The position numbers were made by a program, and so were the translations under genes. From positions 62,001 to 126,000 of the forward strand of contig NZ_LIKT01000011.1 in the NCBI RefSeq assembly GCF_001294455.1: a stretch of DNA of 64,000 nucleotides, written 5' to 3'. The first letter of the stretch is position 1, and each line of letters starts with the position of its first letter. Below, in pieces: positions 45,457 to 55,536 of this stretch. A model generated the notes under the pieces. That model had not been told where the DNA came from. It made no database searches and saw only the letters and a program-made list of their open reading frames with translations. The DNA is from Phaeobacter sp. 11ANDIMAR09 (lineage in GTDB: Bacteria; Pseudomonadota; Alphaproteobacteria; Rhodobacterales; Rhodobacteraceae).

Positions 45457-46434
45457 ATGAGTTTTCACCCCATTGACCAAGCCCCAGCCCGGCTGAACCG
45501 CAGCGAATTGGCGGTGCCCGGCAGCCAGCCCGGAATGTTTGAAAAGGCCGCGCAATCGGATGTGGATGTCATTTTCCTTGATCTCGAAGATGCGGTCGCG
45601 CCTGATGAAAAGGAACAGGCGCGCAAGAACATCATCGAAGCCCTGAATGACATCGACTGGGGCAGCAAAACCATGTCGGTGCGGATCAACGGGCTGGACA
45701 CTCATTACATGTATCGTGACGTGGTGGATGTGGTCGAACAGGCTGGCAAACGGCTGGACTTGATCATGATCCCCAAGGTTGGCACGGCTGCGGATGTCTA
45801 TGCCGTCGACATGATGGTGACCCAGATCGAAGATGCCAAAGGCTATGACAAACGTATCGGCTTTGAGCATATCGTTGAAACCGCACTTGGCATGCAGAAT
45901 GTCAGTGAAATCGCAGCGGCCTCAAAGCGCAATGAAAGCCTGCATTTTGGTGTGGCCGACTATGCCGCCTCTACGCGTGCGCGCACGACCATCATTGGCG
46001 GGGTAAATCCGGACTATTCGGTGCTGACGGACGCTGACGCAGAGGGTGGGCGGATGACCCATTGGGGCGATATGTGGCACTATGCCCTTGCCCGGATGGT
46101 GGTCGCAGCACGCGCCAACGGGCTACGTCCCATTGATGGGCCCTTTGGTGATTTTCAGGATCCCGAAGGTTACAAAGCTGCCACAAAACGGGCTGCGGTT
46201 CTGGGGTGCGAAGGAAAATGGGCGATCCATCCCAGCCAGATTGCACTGGCAAACGAAGTCATGTCGCCGGGGGATGCAGAAGTCACCAAGGCTCAACGCA
46301 TTCTTGAGGCAATGGCCGAGGCCGAAGCGGCAGGAAAAGGCGCGGTTTCGCTGGACGGACGCCTGATCGATTATGCTTCGATCCGACAAGCCGAAGTCAT
46401 GGTCGAAAAAGCGCGTCAGATCGCAGCGGCCTGA
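45457..46434 (+). CDS. mcl: Malyl-CoA lyase
   Basis: A 325-residue HpcH/HpaI-family lyase that splits malyl-CoA into acetyl-CoA and glyoxylate, the step that regenerates glyoxylate. Conserved features include RSELAVPGSQPGMFEKA, the metal-binding DVIFLDLEDAVAPDEK, the substrate-contacting GFEHIVETALGMQN and GVADYAASTRAR. AAGGAGCC precedes the ATG. It is the last intact gene of the serine-cycle operon. Related enzymes also act on beta-methylmalyl-CoA in the ethylmalonyl-CoA pathway, so dual use is possible. Confidence 0.94.
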   Translation: MSFHPIDQAPARLNRSELAVPGSQPGMFEKAAQSDVDVIFLDLEDAVAPDEKEQARKNIIEALNDIDWGSKTMSVRINGLDTHYMYRDVVDVVEQAGKRLDLIMIPKVGTAADVYAVDMMVTQIEDAKGYDKRIGFEHIVETALGMQNVSEIAAASKRNESLHFGVADYAASTRARTTIIGGVNPDYSVLTDADAEGGRMTHWGDMWHYALARMVVAARANGLRPIDGPFGDFQDPEGYKAATKRAAVLGCEGKWAIHPSQIALANEVMSPGDAEVTKAQRILEAMAEAEAAGKGAVSLDGRLIDYASIRQAEVMVEKARQIAAA

Positions 46435-46439
46435 ATCCG

Positions 46440-46790
46440 GTGACGGAGCAAGCGCTGGACATAAAACGCACCGATGCAAAGGCCATCTTTGCGGAAGCCG
46501 TTGCAGCTGCAGATCCTGCGCTTGCTCTGCGTAATAAACTGATCACTTGCCCCTTCTCCCCCCCCGCAAAAAAGCAGGGCGCAGTATTGTGATTGCGGTT
46601 GGGAAAGCTGCCCCCGCGATGTTGCGAGAAGCCTTGCGGCACATCCGTGGGGGCCACACAGCCATAGCCGTTACCCAATCCGACATCCGATCCCGAACGA
46701 AGACGGGCTGCAGGCGGGGCGCCAGATTATAGAGCTGTTGTCTGAAGCAAGAGAACAGGATCAGGTCATTGCTCTGTTCGCTCCGGGGAT
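46440..46790 (+). pseudogene. gck: Remnant of glycerate 2-kinase (MOFRL family), frameshifted and 3'-truncated
   Basis: From a GTG at 46440, five bases after the mcl stop, the frame reads KRTDAKAIFAEAVAAADPAL, the usual opening of MOFRL-type glycerate kinases, then hits TGA at 46590. One extra C in the C7 run near 46560 would restore a frame reading GRSIVIAVGKAAPAM, a core family motif. A third frame from 46684 continues HPIPNEDGLQAGRQIIELLS and EAREQDQVIAL, where about 17 residues are missing. Similarity stops where SGGGSAL should follow, and the next bases belong to the convergent glxA gene. It cannot make an active enzyme. Confidence 0.8.
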
Positions 46791-46821
46791 CGGGACAGTC
46801 GTTTCGTTGCCAAGCCATCAA

Positions 46822-47826
46822 TCAAGATGGCTGGCAATCCTCAAATTCTACACGGAAACTGTCTTGCGCTTTTCGTTCGTCTCTTGGTGTCGCGCCAAAG
46901 GCTTCACGGTAATGTCGGCGGAATGTGCCAGACGAAGAATACCCGACCATGATTGCCACTTGTGCAATAGAATCATTGGTAAAAAGAACAAGTTGGCGAG
47001 CCTGTTTCATGCGCATCTTGCGATAATACTGCAAAGGGCTTTGGCCAGTTGCCTCTTTGAAGCTGCGTTCAAGATTTCTGGTGGAAATGCCAATCGCTCG
47101 GGCGACTTTGGTCATTGATACCGGGTTTTCGATGTTCTCGGCAAAGTAGCGGATCGCGTGATCAACCTGTTTTGGCAAAAGGTCCTGGCTTTTGGCCGTG
47201 GCCAATGCGGGCTGTTTTTGTGGAAAGGTGGGGCTACGCACAAATGGATGTTGAAACCAACAAGCAGCTTCCGCCATAACTTCTGGGCCCAGATGCTCTC
47301 CAACTAAGGAAAGCATATGATCGAAGGCTGCCAACGCGCCAGAAATGCTTGTAAAATCATCAGATTGACAGATGACGCTGCTTTCTACTGGCACATATGG
47401 AAATTCTGCCTGAAAGGCCGCTGTGTAACACCAGTGAACGGACATAGGCTGCGCCTTTTGCAGGCCAGTCCGCACCAAAGGAAATACACCTCCACTGATC
47501 GCACCTAGGCGCGTTCCCTGTCGCAGAATCCGCTGAAGGGCCGCATGAGACCGAGCCGGTTTTAGAAACCGAGCCTTGGGGCCAGAAGCGAAAAAAAGGT
47601 GATCCAAAGCGCCCACGTCTGACAGAGATGCGTCCGGCATGATCGGAACACCAGCAGAAGAAGTCACCGGCTCGTCCTTTTCAGAGACAATAAGCCACCG
47701 AAATGCCTCTCTTCCGGTGATTTCATTTGCCGCGCGTAAGGGTTCTACAAAGGAGGACAGTGCAGCCATGGGAAAGCCAGGAAAGATCAAGAGGCCCAAT
47801 GACATAGGGGGTTTTTCTTCTCTCAT
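46822..47826 (-). CDS. GlxA-family AraC-type transcriptional regulator
   Basis: A 334-residue regulator with an N-terminal DJ-1/PfpI-like domain (about 10-185) and two C-terminal AraC HTH motifs (about 215-320: VSMTKVARAIGISTRNLERS and SIAQVAIMVGYSSSGTFRRH). The catalytic cysteine of DJ-1 enzymes is replaced in AISGGVFPL, as expected for a ligand-sensing domain. Relatives such as GbdR and ArgR2-like proteins respond to betaines and other amines. It follows tdm by 57 bases on the same strand, so it is probably the last gene of the TMAO operon. AAGGAG before ATG 47826 supports this start. Confidence 0.88.
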   Translation of the reverse strand: MREEKPPMSLGLLIFPGFPMAALSSFVEPLRAANEITGREAFRWLIVSEKDEPVTSSAGVPIMPDASLSDVGALDHLFFASGPKARFLKPARSHAALQRILRQGTRLGAISGGVFPLVRTGLQKAQPMSVHWCYTAAFQAEFPYVPVESSVICQSDDFTSISGALAAFDHMLSLVGEHLGPEVMAEAACWFQHPFVRSPTFPQKQPALATAKSQDLLPKQVDHAIRYFAENIENPVSMTKVARAIGISTRNLERSFKEATGQSPLQYYRKMRMKQARQLVLFTNDSIAQVAIMVGYSSSGTFRRHYREAFGATPRDERKAQDSFRVEFEDCQPS

Positions 47827-47883
47827 CTCTGTCTCCTTCTCGCTATCCTCTGCTCGGTCTTCTCAAGGGTTTCTTGGGATTTG

Positions 47884-50256
47884 CTACTCGTAATTGCCTT
47901 TCACCCGCTCTTTTCGTGGATCAAAATGCGGAAAGGGCACGATCTTTGCACGCAGCCGCTTTTGCTGCCCGTCGAGCTGGCCGATTTCAAGTTCCGTTCC
48001 GATCTCCGCATGCGTAGTAGCGACCCGGCCCAGAGCGATGACCTTCCCCAGGATGGGGGATTTCATCGCACTGGTGATTTCGCCCACCTGCGCGCGCCCA
48101 ATGCGGATGCAATCGCCAGGCGCCGGAATTGTGCCGCCTTCGACCTCAAAGCCCACGAGTTTGCGGTGCGGATGCGCCTTGCGCTCTTCAATGGCAGCAC
48201 GGCCGATAAAGTCATCTTCCTTGGACTTCAGCGGCACCGTGAAGCCGATGCCCGCTTCAAAGGGGTCGGTCTGGTCGTCAAACTCTGAGCCGGAAAAGAT
48301 CAGCCCGCCTTCGATACGCAGCATATCCAGCGCTTCCAGCCCCAGCGGGGTGATGCCGAACTCCTGACCCTCTTCCCAGACCCTGTCAAAGATCTCCACC
48401 GCGTCCTTGGGATGGCAAAAGATCTCATAGCCTAGCTCACCAGAGTAGCCGGTGCGCGAGATCACCACCGAGGTGCCGGAAACGCCCCCCACTCGCGCCA
48501 CGGCCAGCCGGAACCAGGGCAGTTCACCAATGGTGGGCTGCTGAGGTGGGGTCCATAAGATACGGCTGAGGATCTCGCGGCTATGGCGACCCTGCACCGC
48601 GATATTATGCAGCTGATCCGTCGAGTTGCGCACCCAGACATTGAGGCCGAGTTTGCGCGCCTGCTCCTGCAGCCAAAGACCACTGGTGTCATTGCCGCCG
48701 ATCCAGCGGAAATTGGTCTCACCCAGCCGGTAGACGGTACCATCGTCAATCATGCCGCCGTGTTCATAGCACATGGCGGTATAGACCACCTGTCCCACAC
48801 TCAGCTTTTTCATGTTGCGGGTCACACAGAGCTGCATCAGCTCTTCGGCATCGGGGCCTGTCACCTCATATTTGCGCAGCGGGCTCAGATCCATCACCGC
48901 CACCTTGTCGCGGCAGGCCCAGTATTCGGCGATGGCACCGTGGTTGGTCATTGTATTGGGCAGCCAATAGCCATTGTATTCGATGAAATCGCGGGTATGG
49001 CGCGCAAAACACTCATGAAACGCGGTTTTCTTAGTTTCTTCCACATCCGCCTCCGCAGATTTTCTGTAGCCAATGGAGCGGGAGAAATCTTCCCCCGCCT
49101 TGTAGGTGCGGACTTGTATGTCCGTTGGGTTCCAGCCATTGGCCGGGTCGATGTCGCAGGGACAGGCGGTGCTGACGCAGACCAGATCAGTGAGCGCGCG
49201 CAACAGCACATAGTCGCCGGGACGGGACCAGGGATCGTCCATGCCGATCGAATTGGTCTCGTCCAGCAGGGTGTTGAAAAAGAAGTTGATGGCCGGCCAG
49301 CCGCCGCGCGGCTTGATGTCGTATTGTGCCAGATCTTGGTTGATATTGTCCGAGCAGTTGATGTGGCCGGGATAGCCGAGGTCCTCATAGTAGCGGGCGG
49401 TACAGGCAAGCCCGAAGGTATCGTGCCGCCCGCAGGTATCCTGCACGATCTCGACCAGGGGCTCCTGATCCACCGACCAGTATTTGGAAAATACCCCCGG
49501 CGTCGGATAGAGGTTGCCCATCAGACTGCGGGTCGTGGTCGGATCGATTTCCCGCTCCACCCCTTTGTCCAGGGCGCGCAGGCTGAAGGCCTGAAAATCC
49601 GAGCATTCGCGGCCCTTAACGTCTAGAATCTGGATGTACTCGCCCGCCTTAACCTCATAGCTTTGGGCATTGCCCGGCAAAATATTGTAGTCCTGCAAGG
49701 GGTCCGACAGCGGCTCCGGGGCAATGATATCCGGCTTCTCCCGCCCGCGTGCGGCGCGTTTCACATAGAGAATGATGTCTGTTGGCGGGTTCTGCTCTTC
49801 GGGACGCATCGGCGCGCCCGGGGCCGCCACAATCAAAAGGCCATCGACCTCAGCGGAGAAGGTCACCATGTCGCCGGCCTGTGAGCCTTCTTCAAAGGCA
49901 CGGATGGCATCCCCTTGACCGATGTCGAACCCAGCCTGTTCCAGCGCCCGCAATACCTTGCGGCCAGAGCGGGAGCCATTGGCCAGGGTGGCGATGATCC
50001 CATCAGGCCGCCCCTGCCCTGCAGCGCCCAGATATCCGGCGCGCGAGCTGCGGTCCGGGGCAAAACAGACCACCTCTGCCTTCTGCATGCCGTCGCGGTC
50101 CAAAAGGGTGATCTGATCCCCCTTTGCAATGGCGATAGCGCGGGAGCCTGCGCCCGGAACCGGGTGGCGCTCTACCCCGTGGGGCAGGATGGGCAGGCCA
50201 GGGGCCAGCACGCCGCGCCGCTCAAAGGGAGCTTCAAAGATCGGTTGCACGTTCAT
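47884..50256 (-). CDS. tdm: Trimethylamine N-oxide demethylase
   Basis: A 790-residue two-part enzyme that converts TMAO to dimethylamine and formaldehyde. Residues about 20-400 are DUF1989-type modules, with candidate zinc-binding cysteines Cys275 (DTCGRHD), Cys365 and Cys367 (TACPCD). Residues about 420-785 form a GcvT/aminomethyltransferase-like folate-binding domain with VAVMDLSPLRKYEVTGPDAE and GYSGELGYEIF, which can take formaldehyde to 5,10-methylene-THF. This domain order and length are those of Tdm rather than DmdA or GcvT, and the adjacent TMAO transporter supports the call. It starts 21 bases after tmoW. Confidence 0.92.
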   Translation of the reverse strand: MNVQPIFEAPFERRGVLAPGLPILPHGVERHPVPGAGSRAIAIAKGDQITLLDRDGMQKAEVVCFAPDRSSRAGYLGAAGQGRPDGIIATLANGSRSGRKVLRALEQAGFDIGQGDAIRAFEEGSQAGDMVTFSAEVDGLLIVAAPGAPMRPEEQNPPTDIILYVKRAARGREKPDIIAPEPLSDPLQDYNILPGNAQSYEVKAGEYIQILDVKGRECSDFQAFSLRALDKGVEREIDPTTTRSLMGNLYPTPGVFSKYWSVDQEPLVEIVQDTCGRHDTFGLACTARYYEDLGYPGHINCSDNINQDLAQYDIKPRGGWPAINFFFNTLLDETNSIGMDDPWSRPGDYVLLRALTDLVCVSTACPCDIDPANGWNPTDIQVRTYKAGEDFSRSIGYRKSAEADVEETKKTAFHECFARHTRDFIEYNGYWLPNTMTNHGAIAEYWACRDKVAVMDLSPLRKYEVTGPDAEELMQLCVTRNMKKLSVGQVVYTAMCYEHGGMIDDGTVYRLGETNFRWIGGNDTSGLWLQEQARKLGLNVWVRNSTDQLHNIAVQGRHSREILSRILWTPPQQPTIGELPWFRLAVARVGGVSGTSVVISRTGYSGELGYEIFCHPKDAVEIFDRVWEEGQEFGITPLGLEALDMLRIEGGLIFSGSEFDDQTDPFEAGIGFTVPLKSKEDDFIGRAAIEERKAHPHRKLVGFEVEGGTIPAPGDCIRIGRAQVGEITSAMKSPILGKVIALGRVATTHAEIGTELEIGQLDGQQKRLRAKIVPFPHFDPRKERVKGNYE

Positions 50257-50277
50257 TTTCTGATCTTCCCTGCTCTG

Positions 50278-52260
50278 TCAGTCCAGGCCCAGGGCCTGTT
50301 TGCGGCGCTCCGCCCAAGCGGTGATTGCCATGTCAAAGGTGAGCGCCATCAAAGAGACGTTGAGCCCCAGCACAAAGTTCTTGCCCAGCTCGGTTCCCGC
50401 CAGTGTTCGTTGCAACTCTTGGCCCAGATCCTGGGTGCCGATGAAGGCGGCGATGATGACCATGAAAAAGGCAAACATGATGGCCTGGTTGAAGCCGACA
50501 GCCATGGTGGGAAGCGCCAGAGGCAGCTGCACCGACAGAAGCTTCTGCCGCCGGGTCGAGCCGGACATATCCGCCGCTTCGGTCAGTTCGGCAGGCACAG
50601 TGCGCAGCCCCTCGACCGTGTAGCGGGTCAGCGGCACCGTGGCGAAGATCAGGATCGAGAAAATCACCGCCACATCGTTGACGCCAAAGAGCATGATCGC
50701 CGGGATCAGATAGATGAAGCTGGGGAAGGTCTGCGCCGTATCGCAGGCCAGGAGCACCCTTCTCGACCAGGCCTCGGAACGCGAGGCCAGAATGCCCAGC
50801 GGAATGCCTATCATCAGTGCCAGCACCACCGCCGAGATCACCGCATAAAGCGTGATGATTGAGCGGTCCCACCAGCCGGAAAAGGCCACGATGGTGAAAA
50901 AGATCGCCGCAAACACCGCCGGACGGCGTCCCCCCAGCCAGTAAGAGAAGCTGACCACCATGAGGATGAAGGCGGGTGTCGGAATCGACAGCAGGGTATC
51001 GCGGAAGGGGATCAGCACTTTGACATTGAGGAACCAACGCAGCCACTCGGTCACCGCACGGATACCGTCCATGGCCAGAAAGCCTTTGATCAGAAAGTCG
51101 ATTTCCTTGCCTTGGCTAAAGTGCTGCTTGCGCCCGATGCTGCCCAGGATCGGGAAAAGCTGCGCCAGAAGGAGAAAACCGACAAAGACTCCCAGCGCCA
51201 GAAGGGGCATCCGGTGACGGATCCACCAGGGCGTGCCCTTGTCAAAATGCGCCGGCTGCTTGACTACCCAGGCCTTGGACATCCGGTCCAGAGTCACCGC
51301 AAGCAGCACGATCGTAATCCCGATTTCAAACGAGCGGCCCAGCTTGAAGCTGCCCATCATCGCCAGGAGTTTTGCCCCCAGCCCCGGCATGCCAATAAAG
51401 GCGGTGAGAACCACCATGGCAAGGCAAAGCATGATCACCTGGTTCACGCCCACCAGGATCTCGGTCCGGGCGGCGGGCACATAGACATGGCGCAGCATCT
51501 GCCAGCGCGAACAGCCCGACATCTTGCCGGCCTCGATCACTTCGGGGCTGACCTTTTTCAAACCCAGGGTTGTCATCAGGATCATCGGCGGGATGGCAAA
51601 GATCACCGTTGCCACAGCGCCTGCAGTTGGACCGACCTTGAAAAAGATCACTGCCGGCAGAAGATAGGTGAAGAAGGGCAGGGTCTGTAGCACGCTGAGC
51701 ATGGGTTTCAGTAGCCGCTCAACCCAGGCGTATTTCCAGGCGGCGATGCCCAGACCCAGACCGATGGCAAAGGCCAGCGGAGCCGCAACGGTCAACACTG
51801 ACATGGTCTGCATTGCCATTTTCCATTGGCCGATCAAGGCAGTCCAAATAAAGGTCCCGGCGCCAAGTGCCGCCAGCCGCCAACCACCAAGCGCATAGCC
51901 AACCACCGCAGCCACCCCAGCCACTGCTGTCCAGGGCACCGGCCCCAGATAGGGCCAACGGCGCTTGCCCTCCAGCAAGTTGGCTGAGGTATCCAAGAGG
52001 AACTCCAGTGGTCCTTCGGCAATGAAGCGCGTCACATGGATGAGACCCAGGTCATTCTGAACAAAGGCAAAAGCAGCGTCCAAGACCTGCGCAGTGGGGG
52101 GGATCATCTCTTTGGGTAACCGGTGCAGCCATGCGGGCAGCAGGCTCAAGTATTGCGCTAGGGTCAAAAGGAGTGCCGTGCCAAGCAACAGACACAAAAC
52201 CTGGCTCCTGGTACTGGCTCCCTGCGCCTTTTGTGGCAAATCGGTTGAAAGCGTCGCCAT
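50278..52260 (-). CDS. tmoW: TMAO ABC transporter permease, two permease domains fused
   Basis: A 660-residue inner-membrane protein made of two ProW-like permease units in tandem, each with its own ATPase-coupling loop: KMSGCSRWQMLRHVYVPAAR in the first half and DMSGSTRRQKLLSVQLPLAL in the second. Most betaine-type permeases are single-unit homodimers, so this fused form provides both halves in one chain. The start overlaps the ATPase stop by one base (TGATG). The letter is assigned by analogy with ProVWX and could be swapped with tmoV in some naming. Confidence 0.88.
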   Translation of the reverse strand: MATLSTDLPQKAQGASTRSQVLCLLLGTALLLTLAQYLSLLPAWLHRLPKEMIPPTAQVLDAAFAFVQNDLGLIHVTRFIAEGPLEFLLDTSANLLEGKRRWPYLGPVPWTAVAGVAAVVGYALGGWRLAALGAGTFIWTALIGQWKMAMQTMSVLTVAAPLAFAIGLGLGIAAWKYAWVERLLKPMLSVLQTLPFFTYLLPAVIFFKVGPTAGAVATVIFAIPPMILMTTLGLKKVSPEVIEAGKMSGCSRWQMLRHVYVPAARTEILVGVNQVIMLCLAMVVLTAFIGMPGLGAKLLAMMGSFKLGRSFEIGITIVLLAVTLDRMSKAWVVKQPAHFDKGTPWWIRHRMPLLALGVFVGFLLLAQLFPILGSIGRKQHFSQGKEIDFLIKGFLAMDGIRAVTEWLRWFLNVKVLIPFRDTLLSIPTPAFILMVVSFSYWLGGRRPAVFAAIFFTIVAFSGWWDRSIITLYAVISAVVLALMIGIPLGILASRSEAWSRRVLLACDTAQTFPSFIYLIPAIMLFGVNDVAVIFSILIFATVPLTRYTVEGLRTVPAELTEAADMSGSTRRQKLLSVQLPLALPTMAVGFNQAIMFAFFMVIIAAFIGTQDLGQELQRTLAGTELGKNFVLGLNVSLMALTFDMAITAWAERRKQALGLD

Positions 52261-53333
52261 CAGGCGTCTCCCAGCAGAAGATCAAGCGCCTTTTGCCGCT
52301 GCAGCACGCCGGTCACGGCGCCTTTGGCATCAGCGACGGGAAGATGGGCTCGGGTGTCATTGATCAAGAGACGTGCCAGATTATGGATCGTGGCGCCGCC
52401 ATCGATTGCCGTGCCCTCCACGGCGGTGCCATTCAGCGGTGAGGCCAGCCCACGAGCATGGACGACGCGGGCCTTGTCGATCTCTTCGGTGAATTTGGCG
52501 ACATATTCGGTGGCTGGATTCATCACGATCTGGTCTGGGGTGTCGCATTGCTCCACCGCGCCATTACGCATGATGGCAATGCGGTCAGCCAGGCGCAGGG
52601 CTTCGTCAAAGTCATGGGTGATAAAGACAATGGTCTTACCCAGCATCTCTTGCAGGCGCAGGAATTCATCCTGCATCTCGCGGCGGATAAGTGGGTCCAG
52701 CGCCGAGAACGGTTCATCCAGGAACCAGATGTCCGGCTCAATCGCCAATGAACGCGCGATGCCCACGCGCTGCTGCTGACCCCCGGAAAGTTCGCGCGGG
52801 AAGTACTCTTCCCGCCCCTCAAGCCCGACCAGTTGGATCACCTCCAGCGCCCGCGCACGGCGTTCGTGGCGGTCCTGGCCCCGCATCTCCAGGGGGAAGG
52901 CAACGTTGTCCAGAACTGTGCGATGCGGCAGCAGTCCGAAAGATTGAAACACCATTCCCATCTTGTTGCGGCGCAGCTCGATCAGCTCGCGTTCATCCAT
53001 GGCCATGATATCCTGGCCTTCGACCTCAATTGTCCCGCCGGTGATGTCGTGCAACCGGGAGAAACAGCGCACCAAGGTGGATTTTCCGGAACCGGACAGC
53101 CCCATGATCACCAGCATCTCGCCGCGCCCGACCTCGATCGAGACATCCTTGACCCCGGCGATATAGCCGTCGGCGCGGATGTCATCATAGGAGCGGCCCG
53201 GAGTCATATTGGTTAGGTATCTTTGGGGGGAAGCTCCAAAGAGCTTCCAGACGTTTTTGGCTGAGATCACAGGGGATGTGCTGGGCATGAGATAGTCCGC
53301 GTATTTGGGCACACGCGGCCTGACGGTTCGCAC
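52260..53333 (-). CDS. tmoV: TMAO ABC transporter ATP-binding protein
   Basis: A ProV-like ATPase of up to 357 residues. Walker A GLSGSGKST (about 78-86), Q-loop VFQSFGLLPHRTV, signature LSGGQQQRVGIARSLA and Walker B IWFLDEPFSALDP are intact. An N-terminal extension and a C-terminal region resembling a single degenerate CBS unit (HLPVADAKGAVTGVLQRQKAL) suggest regulation, as in osmotic betaine transporters. The start is unclear: GTG 53333 or ATG 53288 (MPSTSPVISAKN), neither with a strong site. It lies between tmoX and tmoW in one operon. Confidence 0.88.
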   Translation of the reverse strand: MRTVRPRVPKYADYLMPSTSPVISAKNVWKLFGASPQRYLTNMTPGRSYDDIRADGYIAGVKDVSIEVGRGEMLVIMGLSGSGKSTLVRCFSRLHDITGGTIEVEGQDIMAMDERELIELRRNKMGMVFQSFGLLPHRTVLDNVAFPLEMRGQDRHERRARALEVIQLVGLEGREEYFPRELSGGQQQRVGIARSLAIEPDIWFLDEPFSALDPLIRREMQDEFLRLQEMLGKTIVFITHDFDEALRLADRIAIMRNGAVEQCDTPDQIVMNPATEYVAKFTEEIDKARVVHARGLASPLNGTAVEGTAIDGGATIHNLARLLINDTRAHLPVADAKGAVTGVLQRQKALDLLLGDA

Positions 53334-53363
53334 CGCAGGCCACGCAATGGCTGGTTTAAAGAA

Positions 53364-54568
<1,205 letters not shown>

Positions 54569-55510
54569 ATGCTGAGCAAGAAGAAAATTCTGCCGCCCCT
54601 GGACTATCTTTTAGCCTTTGAAGCGGCGGCCAAGACGGGCAGTTTTGCTCGCGCCAGCGATGAGCTGAACATCTCGGAGACCGCAATCAGTCGCAAAGTG
54701 CGCCTTTTGGAGCAGCACTACAATGTCCCACTTTTTGTGCGCGGCAACCGTTCGATCACTCTCACGCAGCAGGGCGGGACGCTGCTTACCTCGGTTGAGC
54801 GCTCGATGGATATCCTGCGCGAGGCCAGTCGGGATATGTTTGCCAACCACCAGGCCAATTCGATCAATCTGGCAGCAACTAACTCAGTCGCCGCGCTCTG
54901 GTTGATGCCACGCCTGCACAAGTTCAACCGCTCGAACGCGCGGGTGAAGATCACCCTGGTGTCCTCTGACAGCGATGCAGAGTGCCTCTCCAATGAAATG
55001 GACCTCTCGATCCTGCGCGGAGAAGGCGATTGGCCCGGCTATGAGGCGCATATGCTGTTTGGCGAAACGGTGTTTCCTGTTTGTAGTCCGCGGTTTTTGG
55101 CACGCGACTCAAATGTGACAAATTTAAAGTCTCTGCCGGATCTAGATCTGATCGAGGTGACCAGCAGTCATGTGGAGTGGATGACCTGGAAGACCTGGCT
55201 GGGCCACAATGGTATCAGCGACGCGCCGTTAGAGCGCGCGGTGGCCTTTAACACTTACCCTCTGGCAATCCAGGCAGCACTGGATGGGCTGGGTGTGGTC
55301 CTTGGCTGGGGTCATCTGGTGGATCACCTGCTGGAGTCCGGAGAACTGGTCCGCCCCCTTGGTGACCAGGCCGTTCGGACGGAGTCCGGCTACTACCTGC
55401 TGAAAAATGCCAGCCACAAGGGTTTTCCGGAAAAGCAGATTGTCGAGAACTGGCTGATCGAGCAAAGCGCGCAGCGCAAACGTTATGTCGGCCGGGTTGC
55501 GGGAGCCTGA
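54569..55510 (+). CDS. LysR-family transcriptional regulator (GcvA-like)
   Basis: A 313-residue regulator. The winged HTH covers about residues 10-65 (LAFEAAAKTGSFARASDELN and ISETAISRKVRLLEQHYNVP), followed by a substrate-binding domain from about 90 to 295. The ATG at 54569 is preferred because GGAG lies 11 bases upstream; a GTG at 54557 would overlap that site. It diverges from tmoX and is the likely controller of the TMAO operon. The ligand is not known. Confidence 0.88.
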   Translation: MLSKKKILPPLDYLLAFEAAAKTGSFARASDELNISETAISRKVRLLEQHYNVPLFVRGNRSITLTQQGGTLLTSVERSMDILREASRDMFANHQANSINLAATNSVAALWLMPRLHKFNRSNARVKITLVSSDSDAECLSNEMDLSILRGEGDWPGYEAHMLFGETVFPVCSPRFLARDSNVTNLKSLPDLDLIEVTSSHVEWMTWKTWLGHNGISDAPLERAVAFNTYPLAIQAALDGLGVVLGWGHLVDHLLESGELVRPLGDQAVRTESGYYLLKNASHKGFPEKQIVENWLIEQSAQRKRYVGRVAGA

Positions 55511-55536
55511 ACGTCTGCCTTTCCTGACCGGTCCTC

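Noticed and set aside
47884-50256. DMSP demethylase (dmdA) or glycine-cleavage T protein
   Set aside because: Those proteins are about half this length and lack the N-terminal DUF1989 modules. The 790-residue layout and adjacent TMAO transporter fit Tdm.
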